NCBI RefSeq assembly: GCF_029846255.1
Contig: NZ_JARVWQ010000001.1
Coordinates: 558,001 to 622,000, forward strand
Direction of reading: 5' to 3'
Source: Amnibacterium sp. CER49
GTDB taxonomy: Bacteria > Actinomycetota > Actinomycetes > Actinomycetales > Microbacteriaceae
Length of the DNA: 64,000 nt
Part shown: piece after piece, positions 54,867-62,867 of the stretch
How positions within the stretch are numbered: position 1 is the stretch's first letter
Layout of the letters: each line of letters starts with the position of its first letter
Made by a program: the position numbers and the translations under genes
Notes under the pieces: model-generated
What the model was told of the DNA's origin: nothing
The model's input: the letters and a program-made list of their open reading frames with translations, nothing else
The model's database searches: none

Positions 54867-56057
54867 TCAGCCCTCCTTCGACTCCTGCACGGGAGTCGGG
54901 CCGGTGAAGTCGCGACTCCGCCGATCGGCCGACGGCGAGCCGCTGAAGAGCTCCCGGTCGGTGCGCCGGCTCGCGTTCGCGGGCTCCGCGGCGACGCTGC
55001 GCTCGCGCTCGCCGCTGAGGATCCGGGTGCGCGGCAGCGCCTCGGGCGCCTGCTCGTGCAGCCAGCGGATCATCTCCTCGCGCACGAAGCAGCGCAGGTC
55101 GAACAGGGTCGGGGCGTCGACCGCGGTGAGCAGGATGCGCACGCGCACCACGCCGCCGACGGCGTCGGTGACCTGCAGCACCGCCACCCGGCCGTCCCAG
55201 AGACCGGTGCGGCCGAGGATCCGGTGCATCTCGTCGCGCATCGCGCCCGGATCGACGCGCCAGTCGAGGTCGAGCTCGACGGACTGCATGAGCTGCGACG
55301 AGGTGCGCGTCCAGTTCTCGAACGGGTTCGTCGTGAAGTAGGTGGAGGGCAGCACGAGGCGCCGGTCGTCCCAGACGTGCACGACGACGTAGGTGAGCGT
55401 GATCTCCTCGATGCGGCCCCACTGGCCGTCGGCGACGACCACGTCGTCGACGCGGATCGCGCCGGAGAACGCGAGCTGCATGCCGGCGATCACGTTCCCG
55501 AGGGTCGACTGCGCGGCGAGGCCGGCGATGATCGAGGCGACGCCGGCGGAGGCGAGCAGGCTCGCGCCCGCCGCACGCGCGGACGGGAACGTGAGCAGGA
55601 TCGCGGCGAGCGCGACGACGACGATCGCGGCGACCGCGACGCGGCGGATGATCAGGATCTGCGTGCGGATCCGTCGCGCGACCCGGTTGTCCGGCACGTC
55701 GACCCGGTAGCGCCCGAGACCGAGGTCGACGAGGAAGGACACGACGGCCGCGGCGAACCAGGCGCCGGCGCCGATCACGAGGACCGCGAGGACCTCGTCC
55801 CACCCGCCGCGGACGGTGCGGAACAGCGCGGTGTCGAGGCCGAGCCAGGCGCCGAGCACGACCGCGAGCACGCGGAACGGGCGGCGGAGGCGGCGCATGC
55901 TCCGCTCGGGCCACGCGCGGCGGCGGGCGACGACGCGCACCGCGAGCCCCACGGCCTCGGCGACCACGATCGCGGCGGCCGCGCCGGCGACGACGTCGAA
56001 GACGACCCGACCCCAGGTGCTCGCCTGGATCGCGATCCACAGCTCGTACAGGTTCAC
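54867..56057 (-). CDS. MscS-family mechanosensitive channel
   Basis: A 396-residue protein with three to five helices, then the pore-lining helix ASIIAGLAAQSTLGNVIAGMQLA near residue 180 and the beta domain AIRVDDVVVADGQWGRIEEI, the MscS core. A C-terminal cytoplasmic vestibule and a charged tail follow. It would release solutes on osmotic downshock. GTG 56057 was chosen for GGGGGAG upstream. It lies close to trehalose and GH15 genes, which fits an osmotic theme. Confidence 0.92.
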   Translation of the reverse strand: MNLYELWIAIQASTWGRVVFDVVAGAAAAIVVAEAVGLAVRVVARRRAWPERSMRRLRRPFRVLAVVLGAWLGLDTALFRTVRGGWDEVLAVLVIGAGAWFAAAVVSFLVDLGLGRYRVDVPDNRVARRIRTQILIIRRVAVAAIVVVALAAILLTFPSARAAGASLLASAGVASIIAGLAAQSTLGNVIAGMQLAFSGAIRVDDVVVADGQWGRIEEITLTYVVVHVWDDRRLVLPSTYFTTNPFENWTRTSSQLMQSVELDLDWRVDPGAMRDEMHRILGRTGLWDGRVAVLQVTDAVGGVVRVRILLTAVDAPTLFDLRCFVREEMIRWLHEQAPEALPRTRILSGERERSVAAEPANASRRTDRELFSGSPSADRRSRDFTGPTPVQESKEG

Positions 56058-56161
56058 GGGGCTCCCCCCGCTCTCCGGGCGGGGCGGCGAGCGCCGATTC
56101 CCGAGGAGTGCACGGCCCCCGACCATACCGAGCCCAGCGGAGGCGGGGCCAGGATGGCGCC

Positions 56162-57952
56162 ATGCCCCTCCCCATCGAGGACTACGCGATGATCAGCGAC
56201 TGCCAGTCCGCGGCCCTCGTCGGGCGCGACGGCAGCATCGACTGGCTCTGCTTCCCCCGCTACGACTCCCCCAGCATGTTCGGCGCGCTGCTCGGCGACG
56301 AGAGCAACGGTCGCTGGCTCGTCGCCCCGGCCGACCCGGACGCCACGAGCACCCGGGCCTACCTCGAGGGCACGTTCATGCTCGTCACCACCTGGACCAC
56401 CGCGACCGGCGTGGTCGAGGTGACCGACTTCATGCCACACGGCAACCGCCGGGCCGACATGGTGCGGCGGGTGCAGTGCGTGTCCGGCACGGTGACGATG
56501 CACCAGGACCTGCGCATCCGGTTCCTCTACTCCGCGGCCGTGCCCTGGATGCGGCAGGCGGAGCGGCACGAGGCGACGCCGGCCCTGCTCGCGGTCGCGG
56601 GCCCGGACGCGGTCGTCGTGCGGGGGCCGCGGTTGAAGGCGAAGGGCACGACGCACCAGGGCGAGTTCGCGCTCACGGCGGGCGACGTCGTCGACCTCTC
56701 CCTCACCTGGTACCCGTCGCACCGCCCGGTCCCCGACCGGCTCGACGTCGACGGGAGCATCGACGCGAGCCTCGAGTGGTGGCGGCGCTGGACCCGCGAC
56801 ATCGAGCACGAGGGGCCGTACCACGCGGCGGTCGTCCGCTCCCTCATCCTGCTGCGGGCGCTCACCCACGAGGACACCGGCGGCATCGCGGCGGCCGCGA
56901 CGACCTCGCTGCCGGAGCAGTTCGGCGGCGAGCGCAACTGGGACTACCGCTACGTGTGGCTGCGCGACGCGGCGCTCACGCTGTCGGTGCTCATGGAGCA
57001 CGGGTTTCGGCTGGAGGCCGACCAGTGGCGCGGCTGGCTGCTGCGCGCGATCGCCGGCGACCCGGCCGACGTGCAGATCATGTACGGCCTCGCCGGCGAG
57101 CGCGACCTGCCGGAGCGCATCGTCTCGACGCTGCCCGGCTACCTCGGCAGCGCGCCGGTGCGCATCGGCAACGGCGCCGTCGACCAGTACCAGGCCGACG
57201 TGATCGGCGAGGTGATGGTGGCGCTGTCCGACGCCCGGGAGCACGGCCTCGAGGAGGCGAGGCACGCGTGGCCGCTGCAGCGGGCGCTCATGTCGTTCAC
57301 CGAGCAGCACTGGCAGCGCAAGGACAGCGGCATCTGGGAGATGCGCGGACCCGAGCAGCACTTCACGCACTCCCGCGTCATGGTGTGGGCGGCCTTCGAC
57401 CGCGCCGTGCGCGCCGTCGAGCGCTTCGGCCTCGACGGGCCGGTCGACACGTGGCGGGACCTCCGCGAGCGGGTGCGCGCCGAGATCGAGGAGCACGGCT
57501 TCGACGCCGAGCGGGGCACGTACGTGCAGGCCTACGGGACGACGGAGGTCGACGCGTCGCTGCTGGTGCTGCCGCAGGTCGGGTACGTCGAGCCGGACGA
57601 CCCGCGGATGCTCGGCACGGTCACGGCCATCGAGCAGGACCTCATGCCCGACGGCCTCGTGCTCCGCTACCGCACGGCGGCTGCCGCCGACGGGCTGCCG
57701 CCGGGCGAGTACCCCTTCCTCGCCTGCTCCTTCTGGCTCGTCGAGCAGTACGCGGCGAGCGGACGGCGGGAGGCGGCCGAGGCGCTCATGGAGCGGCTGC
57801 TCGGTCTCGCCAACGACGTCGGGATGCTCTCCGAGGAGTACGACGTGCAGGGCGGCCGGCAGGCGGGGAACACGCCGCAGGCCCTCTCGCACCTCGCGCT
57901 GGTCCGGGCGGCGGACGCGATCCAACGCGGCGCGGACCGACCGGTGCGTTGA
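56162..57952 (+). CDS. Glycoside hydrolase family 15 protein (trehalase/glucoamylase type)
   Basis: A 596-residue protein. N-terminal beta-sandwich (IEDYAMISDCQSAALVGRDGSIDWLCFPRYDSPS) then an (alpha/alpha)6 barrel with ERNWDYRYVWLRDAALTL (substrate/acid region) near residue 258, VDQYQADVIGEVMVAL, and LSEEYDVQGGRQAGNTPQALSHLAL near the C-terminus with the catalytic base. No signal peptide. In mycobacteria such proteins are trehalases, and otsAB lies 8 kb away, so trehalose turnover is the best guess. CAGGAT is 6 nt before the ATG. Confidence 0.9.
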   Translation: MPLPIEDYAMISDCQSAALVGRDGSIDWLCFPRYDSPSMFGALLGDESNGRWLVAPADPDATSTRAYLEGTFMLVTTWTTATGVVEVTDFMPHGNRRADMVRRVQCVSGTVTMHQDLRIRFLYSAAVPWMRQAERHEATPALLAVAGPDAVVVRGPRLKAKGTTHQGEFALTAGDVVDLSLTWYPSHRPVPDRLDVDGSIDASLEWWRRWTRDIEHEGPYHAAVVRSLILLRALTHEDTGGIAAAATTSLPEQFGGERNWDYRYVWLRDAALTLSVLMEHGFRLEADQWRGWLLRAIAGDPADVQIMYGLAGERDLPERIVSTLPGYLGSAPVRIGNGAVDQYQADVIGEVMVALSDAREHGLEEARHAWPLQRALMSFTEQHWQRKDSGIWEMRGPEQHFTHSRVMVWAAFDRAVRAVERFGLDGPVDTWRDLRERVRAEIEEHGFDAERGTYVQAYGTTEVDASLLVLPQVGYVEPDDPRMLGTVTAIEQDLMPDGLVLRYRTAAAADGLPPGEYPFLACSFWLVEQYAASGRREAAEALMERLLGLANDVGMLSEEYDVQGGRQAGNTPQALSHLALVRAADAIQRGADRPVR

Positions 57953-58068
57953 CGCCCCCGTCCGCCGCGTCTCCGCTGACGTTCAGGCCGCTCCCCCCGA
58001 GCACCCGGACTCCGTCCAGCCGCTCTCCCTACCGTCGGGCGCTGACCAGGACAACGGAAGGATCCCGC

Positions 58069-58524
58069 ATGGCGCAGATCATCGAGACCATCGACGTCGA
58101 CGTGCCGGTCGACAAGGCCTACAACCAGTGGACGCAGTTCGAGTCGTTCCCGCACTTCCTCAGCTTCGTCGAGGAGATCGTGCAGCAGGACGACACCCAC
58201 AACCACTGGCGCGTGAAGATCGGCGGTGTCGAGCGCGAGTTCGACGCGGTCATCACCGAGCAGCACCCCGACGAGCGGGTCGCATGGGCGAGCACCGACG
58301 GCACCACGAACGCCGGCGTCGTCACGTTCCACAAGCTCTCCGACACCTCCTCCCGCGTGGCGGTGCAGATCGACTGGCAGCCGCAGAACGCCACCGAGAA
58401 GGTCGGCCAGGTGCTCGGCATCGACAACCACTCGGTGAAGAAGGACCTCGAGAACTTCAAGAAGTTCATCGAGAGCACCCCGAGCGAGACGGGCGCGTGG
58501 CGCGGTGACGTGCCCCGCGACTGA
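58069..58524 (+). CDS. SRPBCC (START/Bet v1-like) family protein
   Basis: A 151-residue protein of the polyketide-cyclase/dehydrase type. IIETIDVDVPVDKAYNQWTQFESFPHF at the start and VDVP...W..FE spacing are typical; the rest is an alpha/beta helix-grip (VAVQIDWQPQ; LENFKKFIES). The family binds hydrophobic ligands; the ligand is unknown. GGAAGGATCC precedes the ATG. Acidic residues are abundant. A hairpin terminator follows. Confidence 0.88.
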   Translation: MAQIIETIDVDVPVDKAYNQWTQFESFPHFLSFVEEIVQQDDTHNHWRVKIGGVEREFDAVITEQHPDERVAWASTDGTTNAGVVTFHKLSDTSSRVAVQIDWQPQNATEKVGQVLGIDNHSVKKDLENFKKFIESTPSETGAWRGDVPRD

Positions 58525-58538
58525 GTCGTCCGCGGATC

Positions 58539-58572
58539 GAGCGGCCCGCCTGCACCCGCAGGTGGGCCGCTC
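58539..58572 (+). terminator. Hairpin terminator after SRPBCC gene
   Basis: A 15-bp stem with one G-T-type mismatch (GAGCGGCCCGCCTGC / GCAGGTGGGCCGCTC) and a 4-nt loop, 15 bp past the stop. The next gene starts 19 bp later. Confidence 0.8.
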
Positions 58573-58590
58573 GTCGTCCCGGGGCCGCTG

Positions 58591-58833
58591 ATGGCGTTCG
58601 AGGGGCTGACCGCGGAGCCCGACGGCGACGGCCGCTGGCTCGTGGTCGAGACGGGACGTCCGCGCGGCGAGGCGGTCGTCGCGACCGTCGTGCGCCGCGG
58701 CGAGGGCGTCGAGCTCGAGGACCCCGCCGACGGTCCCGCCGCGCCCCCGAGGGGGCCGTACTCCGACGTCGACGCGGCGCTCGAGGCGTTCGGGCAGTGG
58801 CGGCTCTCGCGCTTCGAGGGCCGGCGGCCGTAG
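58591..58833 (+). CDS. Small hypothetical protein
   Basis: An 80-residue soluble protein (MAFEGLTAEPDGDGRWLVVETG; C-terminal ALEAFGQWRLSRFEGRRP). It has normal high-GC codon bias. No family recognised. It starts after a terminator hairpin and has no obvious ribosome site. Confidence 0.55.
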   Translation: MAFEGLTAEPDGDGRWLVVETGRPRGEAVVATVVRRGEGVELEDPADGPAAPPRGPYSDVDAALEAFGQWRLSRFEGRRP

Positions 58834-58991
58834 CGCGACCGGCGCGAGCGGGAGGAGCGCTGCCCTGCCCCCGCGCGCGGACTTCCCTTCTACGTTAAGC
58901 AGCAGTAACAATGTCCTCTCGGGATGCCGGCGCCGCCACCCGAGGGTCGCACCCACGACCCGGCCCGGCCTCTCGCATCCGAGGAGGACGA

Positions 58992-59126
58992 ATGGTCGAC
59001 GACGACGAGTTCGACGGTCTGAGCGGCAGCATCTGCGCCGACTGCGGGGACGCGCTGACGCTGCTGCGCGCCCACGGCGGCATCCGCGCCGTCTGCGACG
59101 ACTGCGGCGCGACGCGCGCCGCCTGA
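58992..59126 (+). CDS. 44-residue zinc-ribbon-like protein
   Basis: A tiny acidic protein with two CxxC pairs, SICADCGD and AVCDDCGAT, spaced as in a zinc ribbon. GAGGAGGACGA is a strong ribosome site directly before the ATG. Possible general metal-binding or regulatory role; homologues of this size are easily missed by annotation. Confidence 0.75.
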   Translation: MVDDDEFDGLSGSICADCGDALTLLRAHGGIRAVCDDCGATRAA

Positions 59127-59130
59127 TCCC

Positions 59131-59181
59131 GCTCCGGATCCTCGCCGCTCCGGGCCTCCGGAAGCGACCACGATCCGGAGC
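59131..59181. repeat. Inverted repeat GCTCCGGATC / GATCCGGAGC
   Basis: A perfect 10-bp inverted repeat (59131-59140 and 59172-59181) with a 31-nt spacer after the zinc-ribbon gene. It may end that transcript. Its core resembles the outer arms of the palindrome at 12137-12225. The rest of the gap to 59319 shows nothing clear. Confidence 0.6.
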
Positions 59182-59319
59182 AGCCGGCTCCCCGACGGAC
59201 CGGGACCTCGCAGCGCAGCCATCGGCGCTGCACATGCCCTCCAGGGCCCGCGCTCACCGGTCGTGCTCATCCTGTGATCGCCGGGATCTTCCGGTGACCG
59301 CCGGATCCGAGGAACCTCC

Positions 59320-60570
59320 GTGGGTATGGCAGAGCGCCCCGTCACCGTGCGGCACGGACGCGCGCGGCGACGTGCGCGGCCGTGGACGCATGTCCTGCGC
59401 CTCGTCGCGATCGGGGTGGCGGTCGCGGTCGTCTCCACCGGGTCGCTCGCCGCGGTCGCCGCATGGCGCCTGACGAGCGAGCTGCAGAGCAGAGCCGTCG
59501 ACATCGGCAGCGGGAAGACGGAGACCACGCCGGAGGTCAGCGCGTTCAGCGGCTCGTTCGACGTGCTGCTCGTGGGCGAGGACAACTCGAGAGGCCAGAG
59601 CGGGTACGGCGCGGCCCGCGAGGCGACGCTGAACGACGTGAACATCCTCGTCCACGTCGCCGCCGACCATCGGAGCGCGACGGTGGTCAGCCTGCCGCGC
59701 GACCTCGTGATCGATCAGCCGCGGTGCACCGATGCCGCGACGAAGCAGGTGTCCACCGCCGTGACGGCGGAGCCGCTGAACACGGCGATCGGGCGCGGGG
59801 GGCTCGGCTGCGTCGTCGCCACCGTCGAGCAGGTCACGGGTCTGCGGATCCCCTACGCGGCGCTGTTCAGCTTCGCCGGGACGGTCGCGATGGCCGACGC
59901 GGTCGGCGGGGTGCAGGTGTGCACGACCAAGGCGATCGACGATCCCGCCGCGGGCCTGGTGCTGCCGGCCGGCGTCTCGACCGTCACCGGGAGGACGGCG
60001 CTCGCGTACCTCCGCAGCCGGCACGGCGTCGGCGACGGCAGCGACCTCGGCCGCATCGCCTCGCAGCAGGCCTACATGTCGTCGCTCCTTCGCAAGATGA
60101 CGAGCAGCAGCACGCTGATGAGCCCGACCGCGCTCTTCGCGCTGGGCTCCGCAGCGGCTCAGAACGTGACGCTGTCGACCTCGCTCGCGGACGTGCGGAC
60201 CATGGTGACCATGGCGCTCGCGCTGAAGCAGGTGCCGCTGTCGAAGATCGCCTTCGTGCAGTACCCGACGACCGAGGACCCGGCCGACCCGAACAAGGTG
60301 GTGCCGGACGCGGCCCTCGCGACCACGCTCCTGTCGCTCGTCGACCGGGACGAGGCGATCAGCCTGAACGGTTCGAACCTCCGCTCGAGCTCGGCGGTCG
60401 CCGAGACCGGCACCTCGTCGGCGACCGCCTCCGTGCCGCCGCCGTCCTCGCCGAGCGCCTCGCCGTCGAGCTCGACGGGTTCGACGTCGTCGAGCACCTC
60501 CTCCGCGACGAGCGGTCTCACGGGCCAGACCGCGAACGAGCGGGTCTGCTCGGTGGCCGCCGGCGGCTGA
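59320..60570 (+). CDS. LytR-CpsA-Psr (LCP) family protein
   Basis: A 416-residue membrane-anchored extracytoplasmic protein. A basic N-terminus and helix VLRLVAIGVAVAVVSTGSLAAVAAW, then the LCP domain: FDVLLVGEDNSR near residue 85, ATLNDVNILVHV, VVSLPRDLVID (the usual arginine site), GGVQVCTTKAIDD, and ALAYLRSRHGVGDGSDLGRIASQQAYM. A Ser/Thr/Pro-rich tail ends in a Cys-containing VCSVAAGG. LCP enzymes attach glycopolymers to peptidoglycan. GTG 59320 was chosen for GAGG 7 nt upstream; ATG 59326 is an alternative. Confidence 0.93.
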   Translation: MGMAERPVTVRHGRARRRARPWTHVLRLVAIGVAVAVVSTGSLAAVAAWRLTSELQSRAVDIGSGKTETTPEVSAFSGSFDVLLVGEDNSRGQSGYGAAREATLNDVNILVHVAADHRSATVVSLPRDLVIDQPRCTDAATKQVSTAVTAEPLNTAIGRGGLGCVVATVEQVTGLRIPYAALFSFAGTVAMADAVGGVQVCTTKAIDDPAAGLVLPAGVSTVTGRTALAYLRSRHGVGDGSDLGRIASQQAYMSSLLRKMTSSSTLMSPTALFALGSAAAQNVTLSTSLADVRTMVTMALALKQVPLSKIAFVQYPTTEDPADPNKVVPDAALATTLLSLVDRDEAISLNGSNLRSSSAVAETGTSSATASVPPPSSPSASPSSSTGSTSSSTSSATSGLTGQTANERVCSVAAGG

Positions 60571-60642
60571 CGCTCCGCCGGATCCCGCGACCTCGCCGGC
60601 GACGGCGGCCCTTCGGCTGATGCGGCGCGCGGGTCGGCGTTC

Positions 60643-60648
60643 TAGCAT
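60643..60648 (+). promoter_or_regulatory. -10 hexamer TAGCAT
   Basis: TAGCAT ends 7 nt before the ATG of the small membrane protein at 60656, the leaderless arrangement recurrent in this window. Confidence 0.55.
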
Positions 60649-60655
60649 CCGCGGC

Positions 60656-60904
60656 ATGGCCGAGAAGCGCACCTGGCAGGACCTCACCCCGACCCAGCAG
60701 CGGCTCGTCGTGGCGGGCGGGCTGCTCGAAGCCGCGACGACCTGCTGGATGCTGGTCGACCTGCGACGCCGCTCCCCCGCCCTCGTCCGCGGCCCCCGTT
60801 GGGCCTGGGCCCTGTCGAGCGTCGTGCAGCCCTTCGGTCCGCTCGCCTACGCGCTGCTCGGCCGTCGCGCGCTGCCGCAGGCGCTCCGCGTCGCGCGGCG
60901 CTGA
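60656..60904 (+). CDS. Small membrane protein, PLDc_N-like
   Basis: An 82-residue protein. Helix LVVAGGLLEAATTCWMLVDL, a basic loop, then WALSSVVQPFGPLAYALLGRR. The last motif resembles the phospholipase-D/cardiolipin-synthase N-terminal membrane domain, which also occurs as free small proteins. ATG chosen over upstream ATG 60620 for its promoter spacing. Confidence 0.75.
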   Translation: MAEKRTWQDLTPTQQRLVVAGGLLEAATTCWMLVDLRRRSPALVRGPRWAWALSSVVQPFGPLAYALLGRRALPQALRVARR

Positions 60905-60976
60905 GGTCGTCCCCGCACGTTCTCCTACCAGACACGGCGCCGCCTTCCCGCAGACTGCCCGTGTTCGCGCCACTGA

Positions 60977-61005
60977 TTGAGCACTTCGTCAGCGATCATT
61001 CAATT
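60977..61005 (+). promoter_or_regulatory. Candidate promoter of GAF-domain gene
   Basis: TTGAGC (60977-60982), 17-nt spacer and TCAATT (61000-61005) in a locally AT-richer stretch. If used, transcription starts near 61012, so GTG 60961 could not be the start codon. Confidence 0.5.
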
Positions 61006-61017
61006 CGGTACCCGATA

Positions 61018-62103
61018 GTGAGCGCCGTGTATGCGACGGACGGCCGTCGGACGAGCGAAGCGCCGTCCGTGCGCGGAGTGCTCTGGGGGGCCTTCGCGGT
61101 CCGCCGGCTCCACCGCACGGGTGCCGGGCCGCAGCGCGTGCTCGTGCTCGGCAGCCGCTCGCTGCTGCGGGCGCAGGACCGCCGCCGGGCGCTCGCGCAG
61201 CTGCCCGAGGACCTCGCCGACCGGCTCTGGCTGAGCACCCGGCGCGGCATCGACGTCGACGTGGTCTGGGAGCTCCGATCGATGTTCCGGGCCGTGCTGA
61301 ACGGCCTCACCGCGCTGCGCATCTCGCGCTACGACGCCGTCGTGCTGCTCTCCGCAGCGGAATCGGACCAGTCGTCGCGGGCCCGCATCCGCATCGACCG
61401 GCTTCGCGCCGCGATCCTGGGCCAGATGTCGCCGGCGGGCCAGTTCCTCGCCGTGGTCCTCGGTGACGAGCGCGCCGCGGCGAAGCAGGCCGAGGCCGGG
61501 CGCTCATCGGGGGCCGCACCCATCCTTGCCGCGCTCGAGACGCCGAAGGCCGCCGCCGCGGCGATCGCCCGGCGGCTGCAGCTGACGACGAAGCCCGACA
61601 CCGGCCACGACGCCGACCGCTCCGACGGGTCCGGCGACGAGGTCGACGCGGACCGCGCGCGGGCCGTGGAGGCGCTGTCGCTGCGCGACCGCCCCGACGA
61701 CGAGGTGCTGCAGCGGATCGTCGAGCAGGCCGGTGAACGCTTCGGCACCCGCTTCGCGGAGCTGAACATCATCGGCCGGGACGTCCAGTGGTCGCTCGCG
61801 GCCGCCGGTCTGCACCGCGGCGAGCGCTCCACGGAGAAGTCGCTCTGCGGGCGCGCGATCCAGCGATCCGGGCCGACCATCCTGCACGACACCCTCCGCG
61901 AGATGCCCGTCGACGACATCCCCCGGGTCGCCGACGGGCGCCTCGTGCGCTTCTACGCCGGGCACCCGATCCAGTCGATCGGCGGCCACCGCATCGGGGT
62001 GCTCTGCGTCTACGACACCCGCCCCCACCGACTGCTCGACGACGACGTCGACGCCCTGCGCGACCTGGCGCTGCTCACCGAGGCGCGGGTCATCGGCGCC
62101 TGA
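61018..62103 (+). CDS. GAF-domain protein
   Basis: About 361 residues. The N-terminal half is unfamiliar (VRGVLWGAFAVRR; RVLVLGSRSLLRAQDRR; YDAVVLLSAAESDQSSRARIRIDRL), possibly an SGNH-hydrolase-like remnant. The C-terminal half is a GAF sensor (FGTRFAELNIIGRDVQW; STEKSLCGRAIQ; FYAGHPIQSIGGHRIGVLCVYDTRPH). Start is uncertain: GTG 60961, 61018 and 61027 are in frame; the promoter favours the last two. No output domain such as GGDEF or HTH is seen. Ligand unknown. Confidence 0.75.
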   Translation: MSAVYATDGRRTSEAPSVRGVLWGAFAVRRLHRTGAGPQRVLVLGSRSLLRAQDRRRALAQLPEDLADRLWLSTRRGIDVDVVWELRSMFRAVLNGLTALRISRYDAVVLLSAAESDQSSRARIRIDRLRAAILGQMSPAGQFLAVVLGDERAAAKQAEAGRSSGAAPILAALETPKAAAAAIARRLQLTTKPDTGHDADRSDGSGDEVDADRARAVEALSLRDRPDDEVLQRIVEQAGERFGTRFAELNIIGRDVQWSLAAAGLHRGERSTEKSLCGRAIQRSGPTILHDTLREMPVDDIPRVADGRLVRFYAGHPIQSIGGHRIGVLCVYDTRPHRLLDDDVDALRDLALLTEARVIGA

Positions 62104-62191
62104 CGGCCGCCGAGGTCAGCGCCGCGACGAGCGCTGCGGCGCGATCAGCGCGGCATCGGCCCGTTCGGGGCGGGCGAGAAGGGAGCGCAGG

Positions 62192-62770
62192 ATGACCGGC
62201 AAGGTGGTCGTGAACCGATGCGTGTCGATCGACGGCTTCATCGCCGGCCCCGGGGATTCGATGGACTTCGGCGGCGGCCTCGCCCTGTCCGACCTGGTCG
62301 ATCCGCAGGACCTCGCCGAGATCGCGAGCGCGACGGGCGCGATGCTCGTCGGCCGGCGCACCTGGGAGGTCGGCGCGCGCATGGCGGCCGAGCGCCCCGA
62401 CAGCACCGACTACCCGTTCGAGGGGCCGATGTTCCTCCTCTCCCATCGGCCGCTCGACCCGCCCGCGCCGGCTGTGACGATCCTCGAGGGCGACATCCGC
62501 GCGGCGGTCGCCACCGCGCTCGCCGCCGCCGGCGACAGGGATCTGGAGATCCTCGGCGCCGACGTCGCCCGGCAGTGCTTCGAGCAGGGGCTCGTGGACG
62601 AGGTGCTCGTCTACGCGCTGCCGATCCTGCTGGGCGGGGGCACCCGGTTCGCCGCGCCGCGCACCGTGCTCGAGCCCGTGAGCAGCGCCCGCTCGGATCG
62701 GACGACCATCCTGCGCTTCCGCGTCGCGAGAACCGCGGCCGGAAGGACGGCGCCGGCGTCCGGCGGTTGA
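62192..62770 (+). CDS. Dihydrofolate reductase-like / RibD C-terminal-domain protein
   Basis: A 192-residue protein with the RibD-C fold: VVVNRCVSIDGFIAGPG at the start, ATGAMLVGRRTWEVG near residue 50, and LEILGADVARQCFEQGLVDEVLVYALPILLGGGTRF. Family members are often annotated dihydrofolate reductase-like; true substrate unknown. A ribosome site GGGAGCGCAGG is upstream. A short disordered tail ends the chain. Confidence 0.9.
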   Translation: MTGKVVVNRCVSIDGFIAGPGDSMDFGGGLALSDLVDPQDLAEIASATGAMLVGRRTWEVGARMAAERPDSTDYPFEGPMFLLSHRPLDPPAPAVTILEGDIRAAVATALAAAGDRDLEILGADVARQCFEQGLVDEVLVYALPILLGGGTRFAAPRTVLEPVSSARSDRTTILRFRVARTAAGRTAPASGG

Positions 62771-62853
62771 GCGCGTCCCGGGTCCGAGGAGTCCCGAGGC
62801 GTGCCGTCCGCGCACGCCGTTGAATTCTTAGTGGATGCGGAGTCGCGGTTCCC

Positions 62854-62859
62854 TACGCT
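62854..62859 (+). promoter_or_regulatory. -10 hexamer TACGCT
   Basis: TACGCT ends 8 nt before ATG 62868 of the acyltransferase, with no ribosome site, consistent with a leaderless mRNA. Confidence 0.5.
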
Positions 62860-62867
62860 GCGCGTCC

